From Rhodococcus qingshengii (lineage in GTDB: Bacteria > Actinomycetota > Actinomycetes > Mycobacteriales > Mycobacteriaceae): DNA of 64,000 nucleotides. The stretch lies in the NCBI RefSeq assembly GCF_021025955.1, contig NZ_JAJNCL010000002.1:237626-301625 (forward strand), written 5' to 3'. Below are positions 1 through 9,369 of the stretch, one piece after another; positions within the stretch are counted from its first letter, which is position 1; every line of letters begins with the position of its first letter. The position numbers and the translations under genes were made by a program. The notes beneath the pieces were generated by a model. That model was not told the DNA's origin, ran no database searches, and saw only the letters and a program-made list of their open reading frames with translations.

Positions 1-1
1 C

Positions 2-229
2 GGCACACCGTGTCTGGGGCCAGTGACCCATTCAGGCTGCGGCGCGCTGTGTCCGGCACAGTCAAGGGGTTGCTATGGATGTTTCGGTCCATCAACCCAC
101 CCGAACTTGATTGCAATGGCGGGGTGGTTGCGCACCTGTGGGATGACCGACGAGAGTATCGAGCGCGTCTTCTCGACGTTCAACGTTGCCTCCCCCGAGT
201 TCGACGGGATCAGGCGAGATGGACGGTGA
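2..229 (+). CDS. [NiFe] hydrogenase small subunit, group 3b type (3' end only)
   Basis: The reading frame enters from the left edge and encodes about 75 residues ending at TGA 227-229. The visible part starts with GTPCLGPVTHSGCGALCP and continues with RGCYGCFGP. This Cys-rich pattern, which ligates the proximal Fe-S cluster, is typical of the small subunit of cytoplasmic bidirectional [NiFe] hydrogenases (sulfhydrogenase delta/HyhS). The small subunit passes electrons from the Ni-Fe site to diaphorase subunits, which would be expected just upstream outside the window. The stop codon overlaps the start of the large subunit by 11 bp, so the two are probably translationally coupled. The 5' end is missing, so cluster content cannot be checked in full. 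Confidence 0.85.
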   Translation, partial: GTPCLGPVTHSGCGALCPAQSRGCYGCFGPSTHPNLIAMAGWLRTCGMTDESIERVFSTFNVASPEFDGIRRDGR

Positions 230-1523
230 AACGAACAGGGATACCACCCGACTGACGCTCGGTTCCCTCGCCCGCGTCGAAGGGGAAGGCCGGCTGGCGT
301 TCACGGTCCGACACGGCCGGGTTGAAGCCGCAGAGTTGAACATCTACGAACCCCCTCGATTCTTCGAGTCATTTCTCCGGGGCCGCGATTTCCGCGAGCC
401 TCCCGACATCACATCCAGGATTTGCGGAATCTGTCCTGTCGCTTATCAAGTCAGCGCCTGCAACGCAATCGAGCAAGCATGCGGTGCGCACCTCACCCAA
501 CCGATTCTTGATCTGCGACGACTTCTGTATTGCGGCGAGTGGATCGCCAGTCATACATTGCATATCTACTTGCTGCATGCCCCTGATTTCCTGGGCGCGG
601 CAGACGCCATCGAACTTGCCCGAATCGCGCGTCCCGACGTCGAACGTGGGCTCGCATTGAAGAAGGCGGGCAACGCGATTCTCGACATGATCGGTGGCCG
701 ATCGATTCACCCGGTCAACGTGCGCCTCGGCGGGTTCTACCGAGCGCCGACGTCCAGTGAACTCGCGTCCCTCGCCGAACAATTACACAGGGCACTCGAC
801 GATGCTCTCGCGACCGTGCAGTGGGTATCACACTTCGAGATCCCAGATGCCGAGGTGGATACCGAACTACTCGCACTGGCTCAGCCAGGCCGCTACGCGA
901 TCGAAGACGGCGTGTTGACAAACACATCCGGATCATCGTTCGCACCGGAGGAATTCTGCGATCACGTCGCGGAACGGCAAGTTCCGCATTCGACCGCGCT
1001 GCACGCGCACCTCGACGGCCAGGCCTATCTCACCGGACCGCTGGCTCGCTACAGCCTCCACTCCGCCGACCTCTCGGAGACCGCTCGTCAAGCGGCCACC
1101 GAGGCCGGCTTGGGAACAGTGTGTCGCAACCCGTTTCAAAGCATCGTGGTCCGCGCCGTCGAGACAGTGTTCGCCGTGGACGAGGCACTCCGCCTGATAC
1201 GTGAGTATTACCGCCCGGAATCGCCGTACGTCGACATGTCACCCCGCGCCGCAACCGGGTACGGCGTCAGTGAAGCCCCCAGAGGCGTGCTGTACCACCG
1301 CTACCAACTCGATTCCGAGGGCCTAATCCTGCGGGCCACAATCATTCCGCCCACCTCGCAGAACCAGGCAGCAATCGAGAACGACCTCCGCAACACCCTC
1401 GCCGCGAACCTCAGGCTGACAGACGCCGAACTGACTGGACTGTGTGAGCGGACCATCCGAAACTACGATCCCTGCATCTCGTGTGCCACTCATTTCCTCG
1501 ACGTGACAATCAACCGCGCATGA
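219..1523 (+). CDS. [NiFe] hydrogenase large (catalytic) subunit, group 3b type
   Basis: This 434-residue protein carries both Cys pairs that bind the Ni-Fe centre: RICGICP near residues 68-74 (C69, C72) and DPCISC near 417-422 (C419, C422). It catalyses H2 oxidation or evolution with NAD(P) through partner subunits. His425 followed by about nine residues fits the C-terminal extension that a maturation protease removes after nickel insertion. The ATG at 219 is preferred over the TTG at 186 because it gives the usual short overlap with the small subunit. The protease gene follows with an ATGA overlap. Cytoplasmic 3b enzymes occur in several mycobacteria and rhodococci and are linked to hypoxic or carbon-starved survival. 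The subgroup assignment is inference. Confidence 0.92.
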   Translation: MDGETNRDTTRLTLGSLARVEGEGRLAFTVRHGRVEAAELNIYEPPRFFESFLRGRDFREPPDITSRICGICPVAYQVSACNAIEQACGAHLTQPILDLRRLLYCGEWIASHTLHIYLLHAPDFLGAADAIELARIARPDVERGLALKKAGNAILDMIGGRSIHPVNVRLGGFYRAPTSSELASLAEQLHRALDDALATVQWVSHFEIPDAEVDTELLALAQPGRYAIEDGVLTNTSGSSFAPEEFCDHVAERQVPHSTALHAHLDGQAYLTGPLARYSLHSADLSETARQAATEAGLGTVCRNPFQSIVVRAVETVFAVDEALRLIREYYRPESPYVDMSPRAATGYGVSEAPRGVLYHRYQLDSEGLILRATIIPPTSQNQAAIENDLRNTLAANLRLTDAELTGLCERTIRNYDPCISCATHFLDVTINRA

Positions 1524-2014
1524 CTGTCACAGTGGTCGGGGCCGGCAACGAATTCCGCCGAGACGACGGCGTAGGACCTGTGGTGGCGCGAACGATACAA
1601 AGCGAGCACCAGGCCGGCGTGAACGTGGTCATCGACAACGGTGAACCTTCAAGGCTGCTCGAAACATCGACGAGGTCGGATCTGGTGATCATCGTCGACG
1701 CTTCAGTCTGTGCTCCGTCTTCCGGCCGCCAGCCGCAACCTGCCGGAACAATTCGTCGGATCACGGATTGGTCGAGAGAGAACTCCGGAATACTCACCAG
1801 CTCACACGGACTGGGCATCATGGAGGCGCTGGCCTTGGCCGCCGCGCTCGGCCGAGAACCCCACCGCGTGGCGATCTACACGATCGAAGCGCACGACACC
1901 GACTACGGCATCGGGCTTTCACCCTCCGTTGCAGCTTCTGTCCCCGCGGTACTGTCTCTGATCGCAGCCGAAATCGCCGACGTGCAATCTCGGGATCTAC
2001 CTCTTGGGACGTAA
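1520..2014 (+). CDS. Hydrogenase maturation endopeptidase (HyaD/HycI family)
   Basis: This 164-residue protein starts with [16 protein letters not shown], the GxGNxxRxDDGxG signature of hydrogenase maturation proteases. The acidic residue of that motif and the later His in [10 protein letters not shown] are the expected nickel-sensing ligands. The enzyme should cut the C-terminal tail of the large subunit encoded just upstream once nickel is loaded. Its ATG at 1520 overlaps the large-subunit stop (ATGA), which places both in one operon. Length is normal for the family. A DosR-box-like sequence overlaps the stop codon of this gene and could drive the next operon. Confidence 0.92.
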   Translation: MTVTVVGAGNEFRRDDGVGPVVARTIQSEHQAGVNVVIDNGEPSRLLETSTRSDLVIIVDASVCAPSSGRQPQPAGTIRRITDWSRENSGILTSSHGLGIMEALALAAALGREPHRVAIYTIEAHDTDYGIGLSPSVAASVPAVLSLIAAEIADVQSRDLPLGT

Positions 2015-2019
2015 CTCCG
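2006..2019. promoter_or_regulatory. Candidate DosR-type box (GGGACGTAACTCCG)
   Basis: The 14-mer matches 11 of 14 positions of the mycobacterial DosR consensus core GGGACTWWAGTCCC, with an intact left half. It overlaps the stop of the hydrogenase protease gene and lies about 240 bp upstream of the DUF1876-WS/DGAT operon. Genes of that type are DosR targets in M. tuberculosis. The distance is rather long for activation, so this is a candidate only. Confidence 0.4.
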
Positions 2020-2033
2020 AGGTTATCGGAGGC

Positions 2034-2071
2034 GTGGCAGTGACCCGTGGCAGTGACCCGTGGCAGTGACC
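2034..2071. repeat. Intergenic tandem repeat, 13-bp unit x 3
   Basis: Three head-to-tail copies of GTGGCAGTGACCC (the last one base short) lie in the 245-bp gap between the hydrogenase operon and the DUF1876 gene. The rest of the gap shows no convincing open reading frame. The copies are almost perfect, which suggests recent slippage. The unit contains no obvious inverted repeat. Confidence 0.85.
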
Positions 2072-2259
2072 TTTGCCATCGATTGGCGTCGTTCGCCTCT
2101 ACTTGGCCAATGTTCACCGGACAAGGCTGAAGCCACACCGGTTTCGAAGTGTCCGTGAGGATTGCACATGAAGCGACAGTGATGCGTGAGCGGAACTTGA
2201 CAAGTACACCACCACAGCCGAATTGACACCCAGGAACCTCGATAGGGAGGAATCTGATC

Positions 2260-2538
2260 GTGAACGAGAAGCATTGGTCAGTGGACATAACCATCGACGA
2301 GCACACCGCCGCAGAAGGCAACCGTACTCGGGCCATCGCACGCCTTCGATCGAGGGACGATACTCACATCGTCGGATCAGGTTTCGCTCGGTGCAACCCA
2401 TCGGATCGCGATGTGCCCGAGATCGGTGACGAGCTCGCGGTCGCGCGTGCTCTTTCCCACTTAGCCCGTCAACTGATCGAGGCTACCGCTGCAGACCTCG
2501 AAAATGTCACGCACGAACCCGCCCACCTGAACGCCTAG
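2260..2538 (+). CDS. DUF1876 family protein (Rv1738-like)
   Basis: This small 92-residue protein starts at GTG 2260, preceded by a strong GGGAGG ribosome-binding site at 2245-2250. The N-terminal WSVDITIDEH and the following GSGFARCNPSD region are typical of the DUF1876 (dsRBD-like fold) family. In M. tuberculosis the family member Rv1738 is strongly DosR-induced and structurally resembles ribosome hibernation factors. A role in translational slow-down during hypoxia is therefore a family-based guess. It probably shares a transcript with the acyltransferase that starts 57 bp downstream. Confidence 0.85.
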   Translation: MNEKHWSVDITIDEHTAAEGNRTRAIARLRSRDDTHIVGSGFARCNPSDRDVPEIGDELAVARALSHLARQLIEATAADLENVTHEPAHLNA

Positions 2539-2595
2539 CGACATCTCGGGAAGATGTCGAAATCGTAGAAATCGTTGTCGACCAAGGAGATGGCG

Positions 2596-3966
2596 ATGTC
2601 GGATAAATTGACTCCCCTGGATGCGGCCTTCCTCGAGGTCGAGGACTCCGATCGACACGCGAATCTCTCAATAGGCGCGGTTGTAGTCGCCGAAGGACCC
2701 ACACCCACCGACGACGATTTGATCGAGAGATTGAGCGCCCGAATTCGGTCCCTCCCACATGCTGCGGATCGGATTCACGTCATCCCACTCGATCTTGCCG
2801 CACCTACGTGGGTGCCTGATCCGAATTTCGATCCAGCTCGCCACTTCACGCGGATCGGAGTGCCGAGTCCAGGGCGAATGTGCGACTTGACGGACACCGT
2901 CGCGTGGATCATGTCCGAACGACTCGATCGCGATCGTCCACTGTGGCAATGCTGGTTGATCGAAGGCCTCGAGGACTGCCGCTGGGCAATTCTCGTCAAG
3001 GCACACCACTCTCTCATCGATGGCGTTACCGGGGCCCGATTGTTCGACGTATTGTTCGACAAACCTCTCACCTCCGGACCGCCGACGGACAACGAGGCAC
3101 CGAAAGGCCCGAAGTCGCTGTACGGCAAAATCATCGGATTCTATTGTTCGACGCTCAGGGCGCCGCAACGGTTGGCTCGGCGATCCGTCCGGATCGCGGA
3201 AGGCACTGCCCAGTTGGCGGGCGATCTGCTGATCCCGAGCGCGAACAGTTCCCTGAACGGGCCGATTGGACATCAACGGCGATACGGGACAGCACAGGTG
3301 CGAATGCACGATGTAAGGACCATCTGTTCCGCCTTCGATGTCACCGTGAACGACGTTGCGCTGGCCTGCGTGACCAGTTCGCTGCGCTCACTTCTCCTTC
3401 ACCGCAAAGAAGACATCAGCCGACATGCGGTGAGGACACTCGTCCCGGTCTCTGTTCGGGCATCGAACACCGGCACGTCGTTCCACAACGAGATCTCTCT
3501 CATGCTTCCCTTCCTACCCGTCGAGATCGAGGATCCGGTGGACCGCTTGCAGACGATCCACCGCAGACTCTCCCGACACAAGAACGGTGGTGAATCAGGC
3601 AGTGGACAAACGATCGCGGCAGCTGCTCAGTACGCACCATTCATGTCCTCCGCCTGGTTCATTCGGCTCGCGATGCGCGTTCCTCAGCGAAGTATCGTCA
3701 CCGTAGTCACAGACGTTCCCGGTCCGACCGAAAAGCGCCGACTGCTGGGGCGAGAAATCATCGGTATCTATCCGTACGTGCCGATTGCAGTGCGGTTACG
3801 ACTCGGATTCGCAATCCTCAGCTACCACGATCAACTCGCGTTCGGAATCACGGCTGACTACGACTCGGTCTCCGAAGTCCAACTTCTTTCAATGTCGGTG
3901 GAACAGGAAGTCGACTCCCTACTTCGTTCAACGCGGAACCCTTCGTCCGCCGGCGAATTTCACTGA
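2596..3966 (+). CDS. Wax ester synthase/diacylglycerol acyltransferase (Tgs type)
   Basis: This 456-residue enzyme transfers acyl groups from acyl-CoA to diacylglycerol or fatty alcohols, making storage triacylglycerol or wax. The catalytic HHSLIDG (HHxxxDG) motif is at residues 137-143, and the N-terminal LTPLDAAFLEVED is the usual WS/DGAT start. The ATG at 2596 is chosen because AAGGAG at 2584-2589 sits six bases upstream; an earlier ATG at 2590 abuts that site. In M. tuberculosis tgs1 (Rv3130c) is DosR-induced and feeds lipid storage during dormancy. The position after an Rv1738-type gene fits the same role here. Confidence 0.93.
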   Translation: MSDKLTPLDAAFLEVEDSDRHANLSIGAVVVAEGPTPTDDDLIERLSARIRSLPHAADRIHVIPLDLAAPTWVPDPNFDPARHFTRIGVPSPGRMCDLTDTVAWIMSERLDRDRPLWQCWLIEGLEDCRWAILVKAHHSLIDGVTGARLFDVLFDKPLTSGPPTDNEAPKGPKSLYGKIIGFYCSTLRAPQRLARRSVRIAEGTAQLAGDLLIPSANSSLNGPIGHQRRYGTAQVRMHDVRTICSAFDVTVNDVALACVTSSLRSLLLHRKEDISRHAVRTLVPVSVRASNTGTSFHNEISLMLPFLPVEIEDPVDRLQTIHRRLSRHKNGGESGSGQTIAAAAQYAPFMSSAWFIRLAMRVPQRSIVTVVTDVPGPTEKRRLLGREIIGIYPYVPIAVRLRLGFAILSYHDQLAFGITADYDSVSEVQLLSMSVEQEVDSLLRSTRNPSSAGEFH

Positions 3967-3985
3967 CTCGGTACCAAATTCGATT

Positions 3986-4045
3986 GATCCGGTCCACAGT
4001 GACACAGTGGCCGATCCGGTCCACAATGACACAATGACACAATGA
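3986..4045. repeat. Intergenic direct repeats between convergent genes
   Basis: GATCCGGTCCACA-TGACACA-TG occurs twice (from 3986 and from 4013), and the second copy runs into three tandem CACAATGA units (4022-4045). The repeats fill part of the 187-bp gap between the convergent WS/DGAT and OtsB-GH65 genes. No clear hairpin terminator was recognised. No coding potential is evident. Confidence 0.8.
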
Positions 4046-4153
4046 CGGGCTCCCATCCGTGACGCCCGGCGTGTGCACCACAACCGACCGCCGCGTCGTT
4101 TCGACCTTCAACGAGCAAAGCTTCCAGGGGGGCGGAATCTACATTCCCGATGA

Positions 4154-7100
4154 CTAGGTCAGTCGGACAGTCGCGCCCGGCCGGAGTTGTACCACTCGAC
4201 CACGGCATTCGATCTCGATCGGCGGCTGGTTTCCGATCCCGGCGCTGACGTGCACTTCTCTTCCGTTGATCCGCAGTTGCAGGCGGTGGCCCCGGTAGAA
4301 GATGGGAAACTCGAGAACTCCGAGTGGTTTTGGCCAATGCGGGGAAAAGATCAGGCGGTCGCCGCGGGTCTCGAGCCCGGTGAAGCACCTTTGCAGCAAG
4401 TCGACGCTTCCCGCCATGGCGGCCAGGTGTATTCCCTCCGCGGTAGTTCCCCCCTGAACATCGGCAATATCGGAACGCAGTGCCAGGTCGAAGAATTCCA
4501 TCGCCCGCTCGCGGTTGGCCCGAGCCAGCACCCAGGAATGGACGACACCACTGAGCGTCGAACCGTGCGAAGTACGTGCCATGTAATAGTCGATGGTTGC
4601 GGGGATGGCGTCACCCGAAAACTCGTAACCCAAACCATCAAGGATGCAACGCAACTCGTCAGCGGACAACAAGTAGAACAACATCACTACGTCGGCCTGC
4701 TTGGAAACCCTGTAGCAGTTGACGTCGTCCCCCTCTGCCTCGAGGAGTCGATCGAGGCGTTGTACGTCGCCGTATCGCTGACGATATGCGTCCCAATCCA
4801 GTTCGGGAAGGTCTGCGTACCCCTCGAACTGGCTGATGACATCGTCGTGAAACGGGACGAACATCTTGTGCGTAATGTCTCTCCAACGCTCGATCTCCAC
4901 TGTGGGCAGTTCCAGCTTCTGAGTCAGATCCGACCGGATCTGAAGTGGCACAACTTCCAATGCCTCGAGTGCTCGCAGGATTACCCACACCGACATGACA
5001 TTGGTATAGGCGTTGTTGTCGATCCCATCACAGGGAGCATCCGGATATCCGGAGTGGAATTCGTCAGGGCCGATGATGCCCCGGATGACGTACCGTCCGC
5101 GCATCTGGTCGAGTGAAGCGAGATCCGCGTAGAACCGAGCGATTTCCACCAGCATTTCGGCACCGAACTCGATCAGGTATTCCAAATCGCCGGTGACCTG
5201 GTAGTACTGCCACACGTTGTACGCAATCGCGATACCGCTGTGATGCTGGCGCCGACTCGGATCCGGGTTCCAGCGCCCGGATCTCGGATTGAGATGCAGT
5301 TGCTGGCTCTCTTCCCGTCCGTCACTACCCGACTGCCAGGGAAACATCGCTCCTTGATGACCGGTTTCGATCGCAGCCCGACGGGCCTCCCCCAATCGAC
5401 GGTATCGATACCGGAGCAAGGACCGCGTCAGCGTAGGCAAACGCAGGTTCAGAGCCGAAAAAACGAACAACTCGTCCCAGAAGATATGGCCACGATAGGC
5501 CTCTCCGTGCAATCCGCGAGCCGGCACTCCGGCGTCGCGGTCGGCGGTGTTCGGCGAGACCGTCTGCAGCAAGTGAAGTAGATGAAATCGGATTACACGC
5601 AGTGCGTGACCGTGACCTACGAGATCGATGCCCATGCGATCCCACAGACTTGCCATGGCGAGAACGTGACCGTCGAGCATTACATCGAATCGGTCTAGAC
5701 GAGACAGCCAGCGCTCGGCTTCGTCTGCGGGCTCGGTCACAGCGGGATCGCGTCCGGTGAACACCGTCACCATCTTCTCGAGAGTCGCCGAGCAACCCGC
5801 TGCAAGATGCAGAGATATGTCGTGCCCGATCCGACCCTCTCCTTCTACCAGTCGATACTCAGTCGAAGTCGATTCGCCATCGCTCCACACCGTATGCCGG
5901 GCGGCCATCGCCACCGGTATCCGTGAGCGATTGGTTTGCACCACGAGCAGAACCGCGTTCTCGGAAAGCTCTCTGGCCGTTAGCAGTTCGAGGTGTTGAG
6001 AGCCGAGTTCACGATAACGCTCCACCAACCTGTTGCGGACCGTACCGTCCAGTTCCGAGCGGATCTCGAGTAGGCCCGCCCAATCTTCAGCCACGATCGT
6101 CATCTCGAGCGCACAGGCGTGAGGGAGGTGCATGGCAACACATCTCCGCTGGACGACCGTAGTGGTGTATCCCTCAGTGTCGCGCACCCGGAATCGGCGC
6201 GTCAGCATTGCCCGGCGGAGATCGACGTACTGGCGGTACTCGAGCACCTCCACAGCATCGATATCGAACCACGGGCCCCCTTCGATCCGGAATGTCACCG
6301 GCAACCAGTTCGGCAGGTTGACGATGCTCTCGTTGTCGACTGTGATTCCCGATACTTCGTCCTGCAGGCGGTTGAAGATGCCCGCAGCGTACGTGCCCGG
6401 GTAGTGGATGGCCCCGGCGCGAGACTCCGGAGCACATCCCCTAGTGGCGAATGCTCCATTGCCCAGGGTGCACAGTGCCTCCCTCAACTTCTCTGTGTTC
6501 GGGTCGTAGCCTTCGAAGAACACAGTCCAGGGATCGCCGGCAGGTGGCATCGTCTGCGCGCCGCTGCCCAGCAGATCTGCCAGCCATTGCACTAATTTAC
6601 GGACCTGGACGGGACTGTCTACCGCGAACCGAGCAGCCGACCGCCGGTCGCCGTTCTCGAAGTGGCGCACCACGATCCCGACGCCGCGGTCTTGCAGCGC
6701 AACAAAAGCATCCTCGTCGGTGAAGTCATCGCCGATGTAAATCGGCAGCACGTTGTCGGCATCGACGAGGCGATCGAGAATCCAGTCCAGCGTTCGACCT
6801 TTGTCCCAGTCGACGTCGGGGCGGAGCTCGGCCACCATCCGTCCGCTGGTGGAACGAAGCCCGGTTCCACCCGCAACCTCCTGAACCATCGCGACAATCT
6901 CGGGGCCCCTGAGGGCATCTGCATTGCGATAGTGGACGGAGAGACCAAACCGCTTGCGCTCCAGGATAACCCCTGGAATACCGGTCAAACGATCACACAG
7001 GATGTCCGCCGCGCGCTCGAGATTCTGCACCGAGGCCATGGCCAGCTCATTTCGATAGCGCTGCCCGTCCGGCCCGACGATTTCGAAACCGTGACTACCG

Positions 7101-7396
7101 GCGTACCAGATCCCGGTCATGCCAACTCGGGTCTCGATGTCCGCCAGATCGCGGCCGGTGATCACGCCGATCGTGCAATGGCGAGCCAGCCTCGCGAGAT
7201 CTTCCTTCAGGCCGTCGACGAGAGTGGCAGCGGCTGGGTTGTTCACGATGTTCGAGAGGGTACCGTCGAAGTCAAGAAAGACGACAGGTCGCCGGGAACG
7301 CAAAAGGGTCGTCAGCTGATCGCGTGATGTGAGAGCTTCCGGTATTTCCGAGATTCGGCGGTCGTGACGACGTGGGTGGAGCGCAGGCATAGTCAT
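4154..7396 (-). CDS. Trehalose-6-phosphate phosphatase fused to a GH65 glycoside phosphorylase/hydrolase
   Basis: This is a 1080-residue fusion. Residues about 20-265 form a HAD-family trehalose-phosphatase: motif I FLDFDGTLSN, then GSHGFEIVGPDG and the metal motif YIGDDFTDEDAF. From about 285 onward it is a GH65 (alpha/alpha)6-barrel protein with the general-acid motif GPDEFHSGYP, then DNNAYTNVM, KQADVVMLFY and the phosphate-site-like HGSTLS. The likely activity is conversion of trehalose-6-phosphate to trehalose and then phosphorolysis or hydrolysis of an alpha-glucoside. M. tuberculosis OtsB1 (Rv2006, DosR regulon) joins beta-PGM, TPP and GH65 domains in one chain; here the beta-PGM domain is on a separate GH65 protein (26453-29698). 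GGAG precedes the ATG at 7396. Confidence 0.9.
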   Translation of the reverse strand: MTMPALHPRRHDRRISEIPEALTSRDQLTTLLRSRRPVVFLDFDGTLSNIVNNPAAATLVDGLKEDLARLARHCTIGVITGRDLADIETRVGMTGIWYAGSHGFEIVGPDGQRYRNELAMASVQNLERAADILCDRLTGIPGVILERKRFGLSVHYRNADALRGPEIVAMVQEVAGGTGLRSTSGRMVAELRPDVDWDKGRTLDWILDRLVDADNVLPIYIGDDFTDEDAFVALQDRGVGIVVRHFENGDRRSAARFAVDSPVQVRKLVQWLADLLGSGAQTMPPAGDPWTVFFEGYDPNTEKLREALCTLGNGAFATRGCAPESRAGAIHYPGTYAAGIFNRLQDEVSGITVDNESIVNLPNWLPVTFRIEGGPWFDIDAVEVLEYRQYVDLRRAMLTRRFRVRDTEGYTTTVVQRRCVAMHLPHACALEMTIVAEDWAGLLEIRSELDGTVRNRLVERYRELGSQHLELLTARELSENAVLLVVQTNRSRIPVAMAARHTVWSDGESTSTEYRLVEGEGRIGHDISLHLAAGCSATLEKMVTVFTGRDPAVTEPADEAERWLSRLDRFDVMLDGHVLAMASLWDRMGIDLVGHGHALRVIRFHLLHLLQTVSPNTADRDAGVPARGLHGEAYRGHIFWDELFVFSALNLRLPTLTRSLLRYRYRRLGEARRAAIETGHQGAMFPWQSGSDGREESQQLHLNPRSGRWNPDPSRRQHHSGIAIAYNVWQYYQVTGDLEYLIEFGAEMLVEIARFYADLASLDQMRGRYVIRGIIGPDEFHSGYPDAPCDGIDNNAYTNVMSVWVILRALEALEVVPLQIRSDLTQKLELPTVEIERWRDITHKMFVPFHDDVISQFEGYADLPELDWDAYRQRYGDVQRLDRLLEAEGDDVNCYRVSKQADVVMLFYLLSADELRCILDGLGYEFSGDAIPATIDYYMARTSHGSTLSGVVHSWVLARANRERAMEFFDLALRSDIADVQGGTTAEGIHLAAMAGSVDLLQRCFTGLETRGDRLIFSPHWPKPLGVLEFPIFYRGHRLQLRINGREVHVSAGIGNQPPIEIECRGRVVQLRPGATVRLT

Positions 7397-7516
7397 GGAC
7401 TCGACTCCAATGATTCATCGATGCGGGCGAGAACCCACTCGTCGCAAATGTCGGACGCGATCGTCCACGAAGTATCGCCGGATTCCTTGATACACAATTT
7501 CTTTCGATGCCATCCT

Positions 7517-8401
7517 CTATTCGTCAACACATTCACCGCCTGGTTGTCGGACCATCAGGAGTGGGCACGGCGTTTTGTGCAGCAAAGCTGTGCCGGTCGA
7601 GCCGATGTCCATCCCCGCGAAGCCGCCTCTTCCTCGGGTTCCGACCACAACGAGCTGGGCATCGGCCGCCAGAACCAGGAGATGACGAACAGGCCGGTCC
7701 CGAACCAGATTCCGCCGCACCCTGACCTCAGGGAATTGCTTCCACCACCTGGACACACTTTCCGCGAGCACCAACCGGCCTGCCGCCTCCACCGCGGCGC
7801 GGACCTCGGTCGCCGAATCGTCCTGCAGCGTAGACATATCCTGGTCGAAACAAGCGTGCAGCACGACCAGGGCCGCTCCACGAAGAGCACATTCTTCGAA
7901 GGCGAGACCGATGGCCGGATCACTGTTCATCGAGCCGTCGACGCCGACTACGACGGGTCCCGCGACGGGCTCGTCCCTTGACCAACCGTCTATCACTGCC
8001 ACTGGGCATTTCGCTCGACGTGCTACCGCCGCGCACACCGAACCGACAAACCCTCTGGAGTACTCATCGAGCCCGCGACGACCGAGCACGATCATCGATG
8101 CATCCGCGGATCGATCGATGAGCGCTCCCGGAGCATACTGGTGTGACAGTTCCCCCTGGACGTCGATCGATCCGGCAACTGTGTCAGCCCTGGCGATCCC
8201 AAGGGCCGTAGCAAGCACTCGATCTGCGCGGTCACATAACTCTCGGGCCAGGTACGGACCGTCTGCTGTGTATCGATAGGTCGTGCAGCAAACGAGCAGT
8301 AGAGGCAAGCCACGCAGGGTTGCCTCTCGCGTAGCCCACCCCAGAGCGTCCAGCGAGTGCTGAGACCCGTCTATTCCCACAATGATCGGAGATCTCACCA
8401 T
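7517..8401 (-). CDS. Universal stress protein, tandem UspA domains
   Basis: This 294-residue protein has two USP domains. Each begins with a beta-strand plus VGIDGS or VGVDGS. Each ends with the ATP-binding-type loop (VLGRRGLDEYSRGFVGSV; VVGTRGRGGF followed by GST). The ATG at 8401 is preferred because GGAGG lies six bases upstream; an extension to 8473 adds a segment unlike USPs. Tandem-domain USPs such as Rv2005c and Rv2623 belong to the DosR regulon in M. tuberculosis and bind ATP. It lies downstream of the KAS III-like pair on the same strand (83-bp gap) and may share its transcript. Confidence 0.93.
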   Translation of the reverse strand: MVRSPIIVGIDGSQHSLDALGWATREATLRGLPLLLVCCTTYRYTADGPYLARELCDRADRVLATALGIARADTVAGSIDVQGELSHQYAPGALIDRSADASMIVLGRRGLDEYSRGFVGSVCAAVARRAKCPVAVIDGWSRDEPVAGPVVVGVDGSMNSDPAIGLAFEECALRGAALVVLHACFDQDMSTLQDDSATEVRAAVEAAGRLVLAESVSRWWKQFPEVRVRRNLVRDRPVRHLLVLAADAQLVVVGTRGRGGFAGMDIGSTGTALLHKTPCPLLMVRQPGGECVDE

Positions 8402-8484
8402 CAGGACCTCCACAACAATTGATATCAGCGTCGAACACCGATACGTCGGTGACCATCGCTTCCTCACCCACACAATTGTTCAGC

Positions 8485-9369
8485 TCAATCTGACTCCGGG
8501 GGCACGTCGTACAGCGCGGCGCCAGCGGTCACGCCCGCCCCTACCGCGACCAGCATCGTTCGGGAGCCGGCAAATCGTCGCGGTTTCTCCCTCGCCAAAC
8601 CTGCGATCAGCGCAGCGGTGTGGATGTACTCGTCATCCGCCACGATGACCCGTGAGCTCGGTCTCCCCAGCAGTGTCGCGAGCGCTGAACGGAATGCCGG
8701 GCGAGCCGGAGCAGCCACTACGAAATCGACGTCGGCCAGAGCGATTTTCGCCTGCCGGAGACATGCGGTGACTGCTTCGTGACCGGCGGCGGCGTAGACG
8801 TCATCGAGCGAGTCGGTCTCCCGGAAACGCAGGATGTTTCGATTGTCTGCCTGACCGACAGTTGCCCGGAAGGAATCGCCGCTATCGAGATCATTGACCC
8901 AATGCACCGGGCCGAGCCCATACCGATCCTCGGTCCAGCGGCACAACGCCGCTCCGCCTGCTGCAGAAAACGGAAAGCTCTCGCTGAGCCTGTGCCCCGG
9001 GTCTGCATCGCTGGCAACGACGAGAGCCAGGTCGATCACACCAGAGCGAAGGAATCCATCGACGATCTGCAGCGCGGTCAGAACGCCACAGGTGCCATTC
9101 GCGATATCGAAGGAGAAGGTCCCGTGTTCGCCGGTATGAGGGTCTTCCGGATGAGCACCGATGTCGTCCTGGATCAGCGCGGCCAGGGCCGGCTCACCAA
9201 GGTTTCGGTCGCGGTACAACCCTGCGTTAACGAGCAGATCCAAATCGTCCGGGCTGCGACCGGCCTTTCCGAGGCACGACTGAGCCGCCACTACCGCAAG
9301 GTGCAGTGCGCTGTGCCGCCTCAGCCATCCAGCCCGAGTGACGTTCACCTGCTCAATGATCGTTCCCAT
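8485..9369 (-). CDS. KAS III-fold protein lacking the catalytic triad (probable inactive partner)
   Basis: This 294-residue protein belongs to the beta-ketoacyl-ACP synthase III-like thiolase superfamily. At the nucleophile position it reads FDIANGTCGVLTAL. Compared with the usual FDxxxACxGxxxAL, the active-site Cys position is Thr and the only Cys is one residue late. The His motif is replaced by VAAPARPAF, and the Asn of the final motif (usually GNT) is replaced in DDEYIHTAAL. The protein is therefore probably non-catalytic. Its start overlaps the end of the catalytically complete upstream KAS III (9353-10456) by 17 bp. This suggests a heterodimer comparable in logic to PqsB/PqsC. The substrate is unknown. 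Confidence 0.8.
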   Translation of the reverse strand: MGTIIEQVNVTRAGWLRRHSALHLAVVAAQSCLGKAGRSPDDLDLLVNAGLYRDRNLGEPALAALIQDDIGAHPEDPHTGEHGTFSFDIANGTCGVLTALQIVDGFLRSGVIDLALVVASDADPGHRLSESFPFSAAGGAALCRWTEDRYGLGPVHWVNDLDSGDSFRATVGQADNRNILRFRETDSLDDVYAAAGHEAVTACLRQAKIALADVDFVVAAPARPAFRSALATLLGRPSSRVIVADDEYIHTAALIAGLAREKPRRFAGSRTMLVAVGAGVTAGAALYDVPPESD

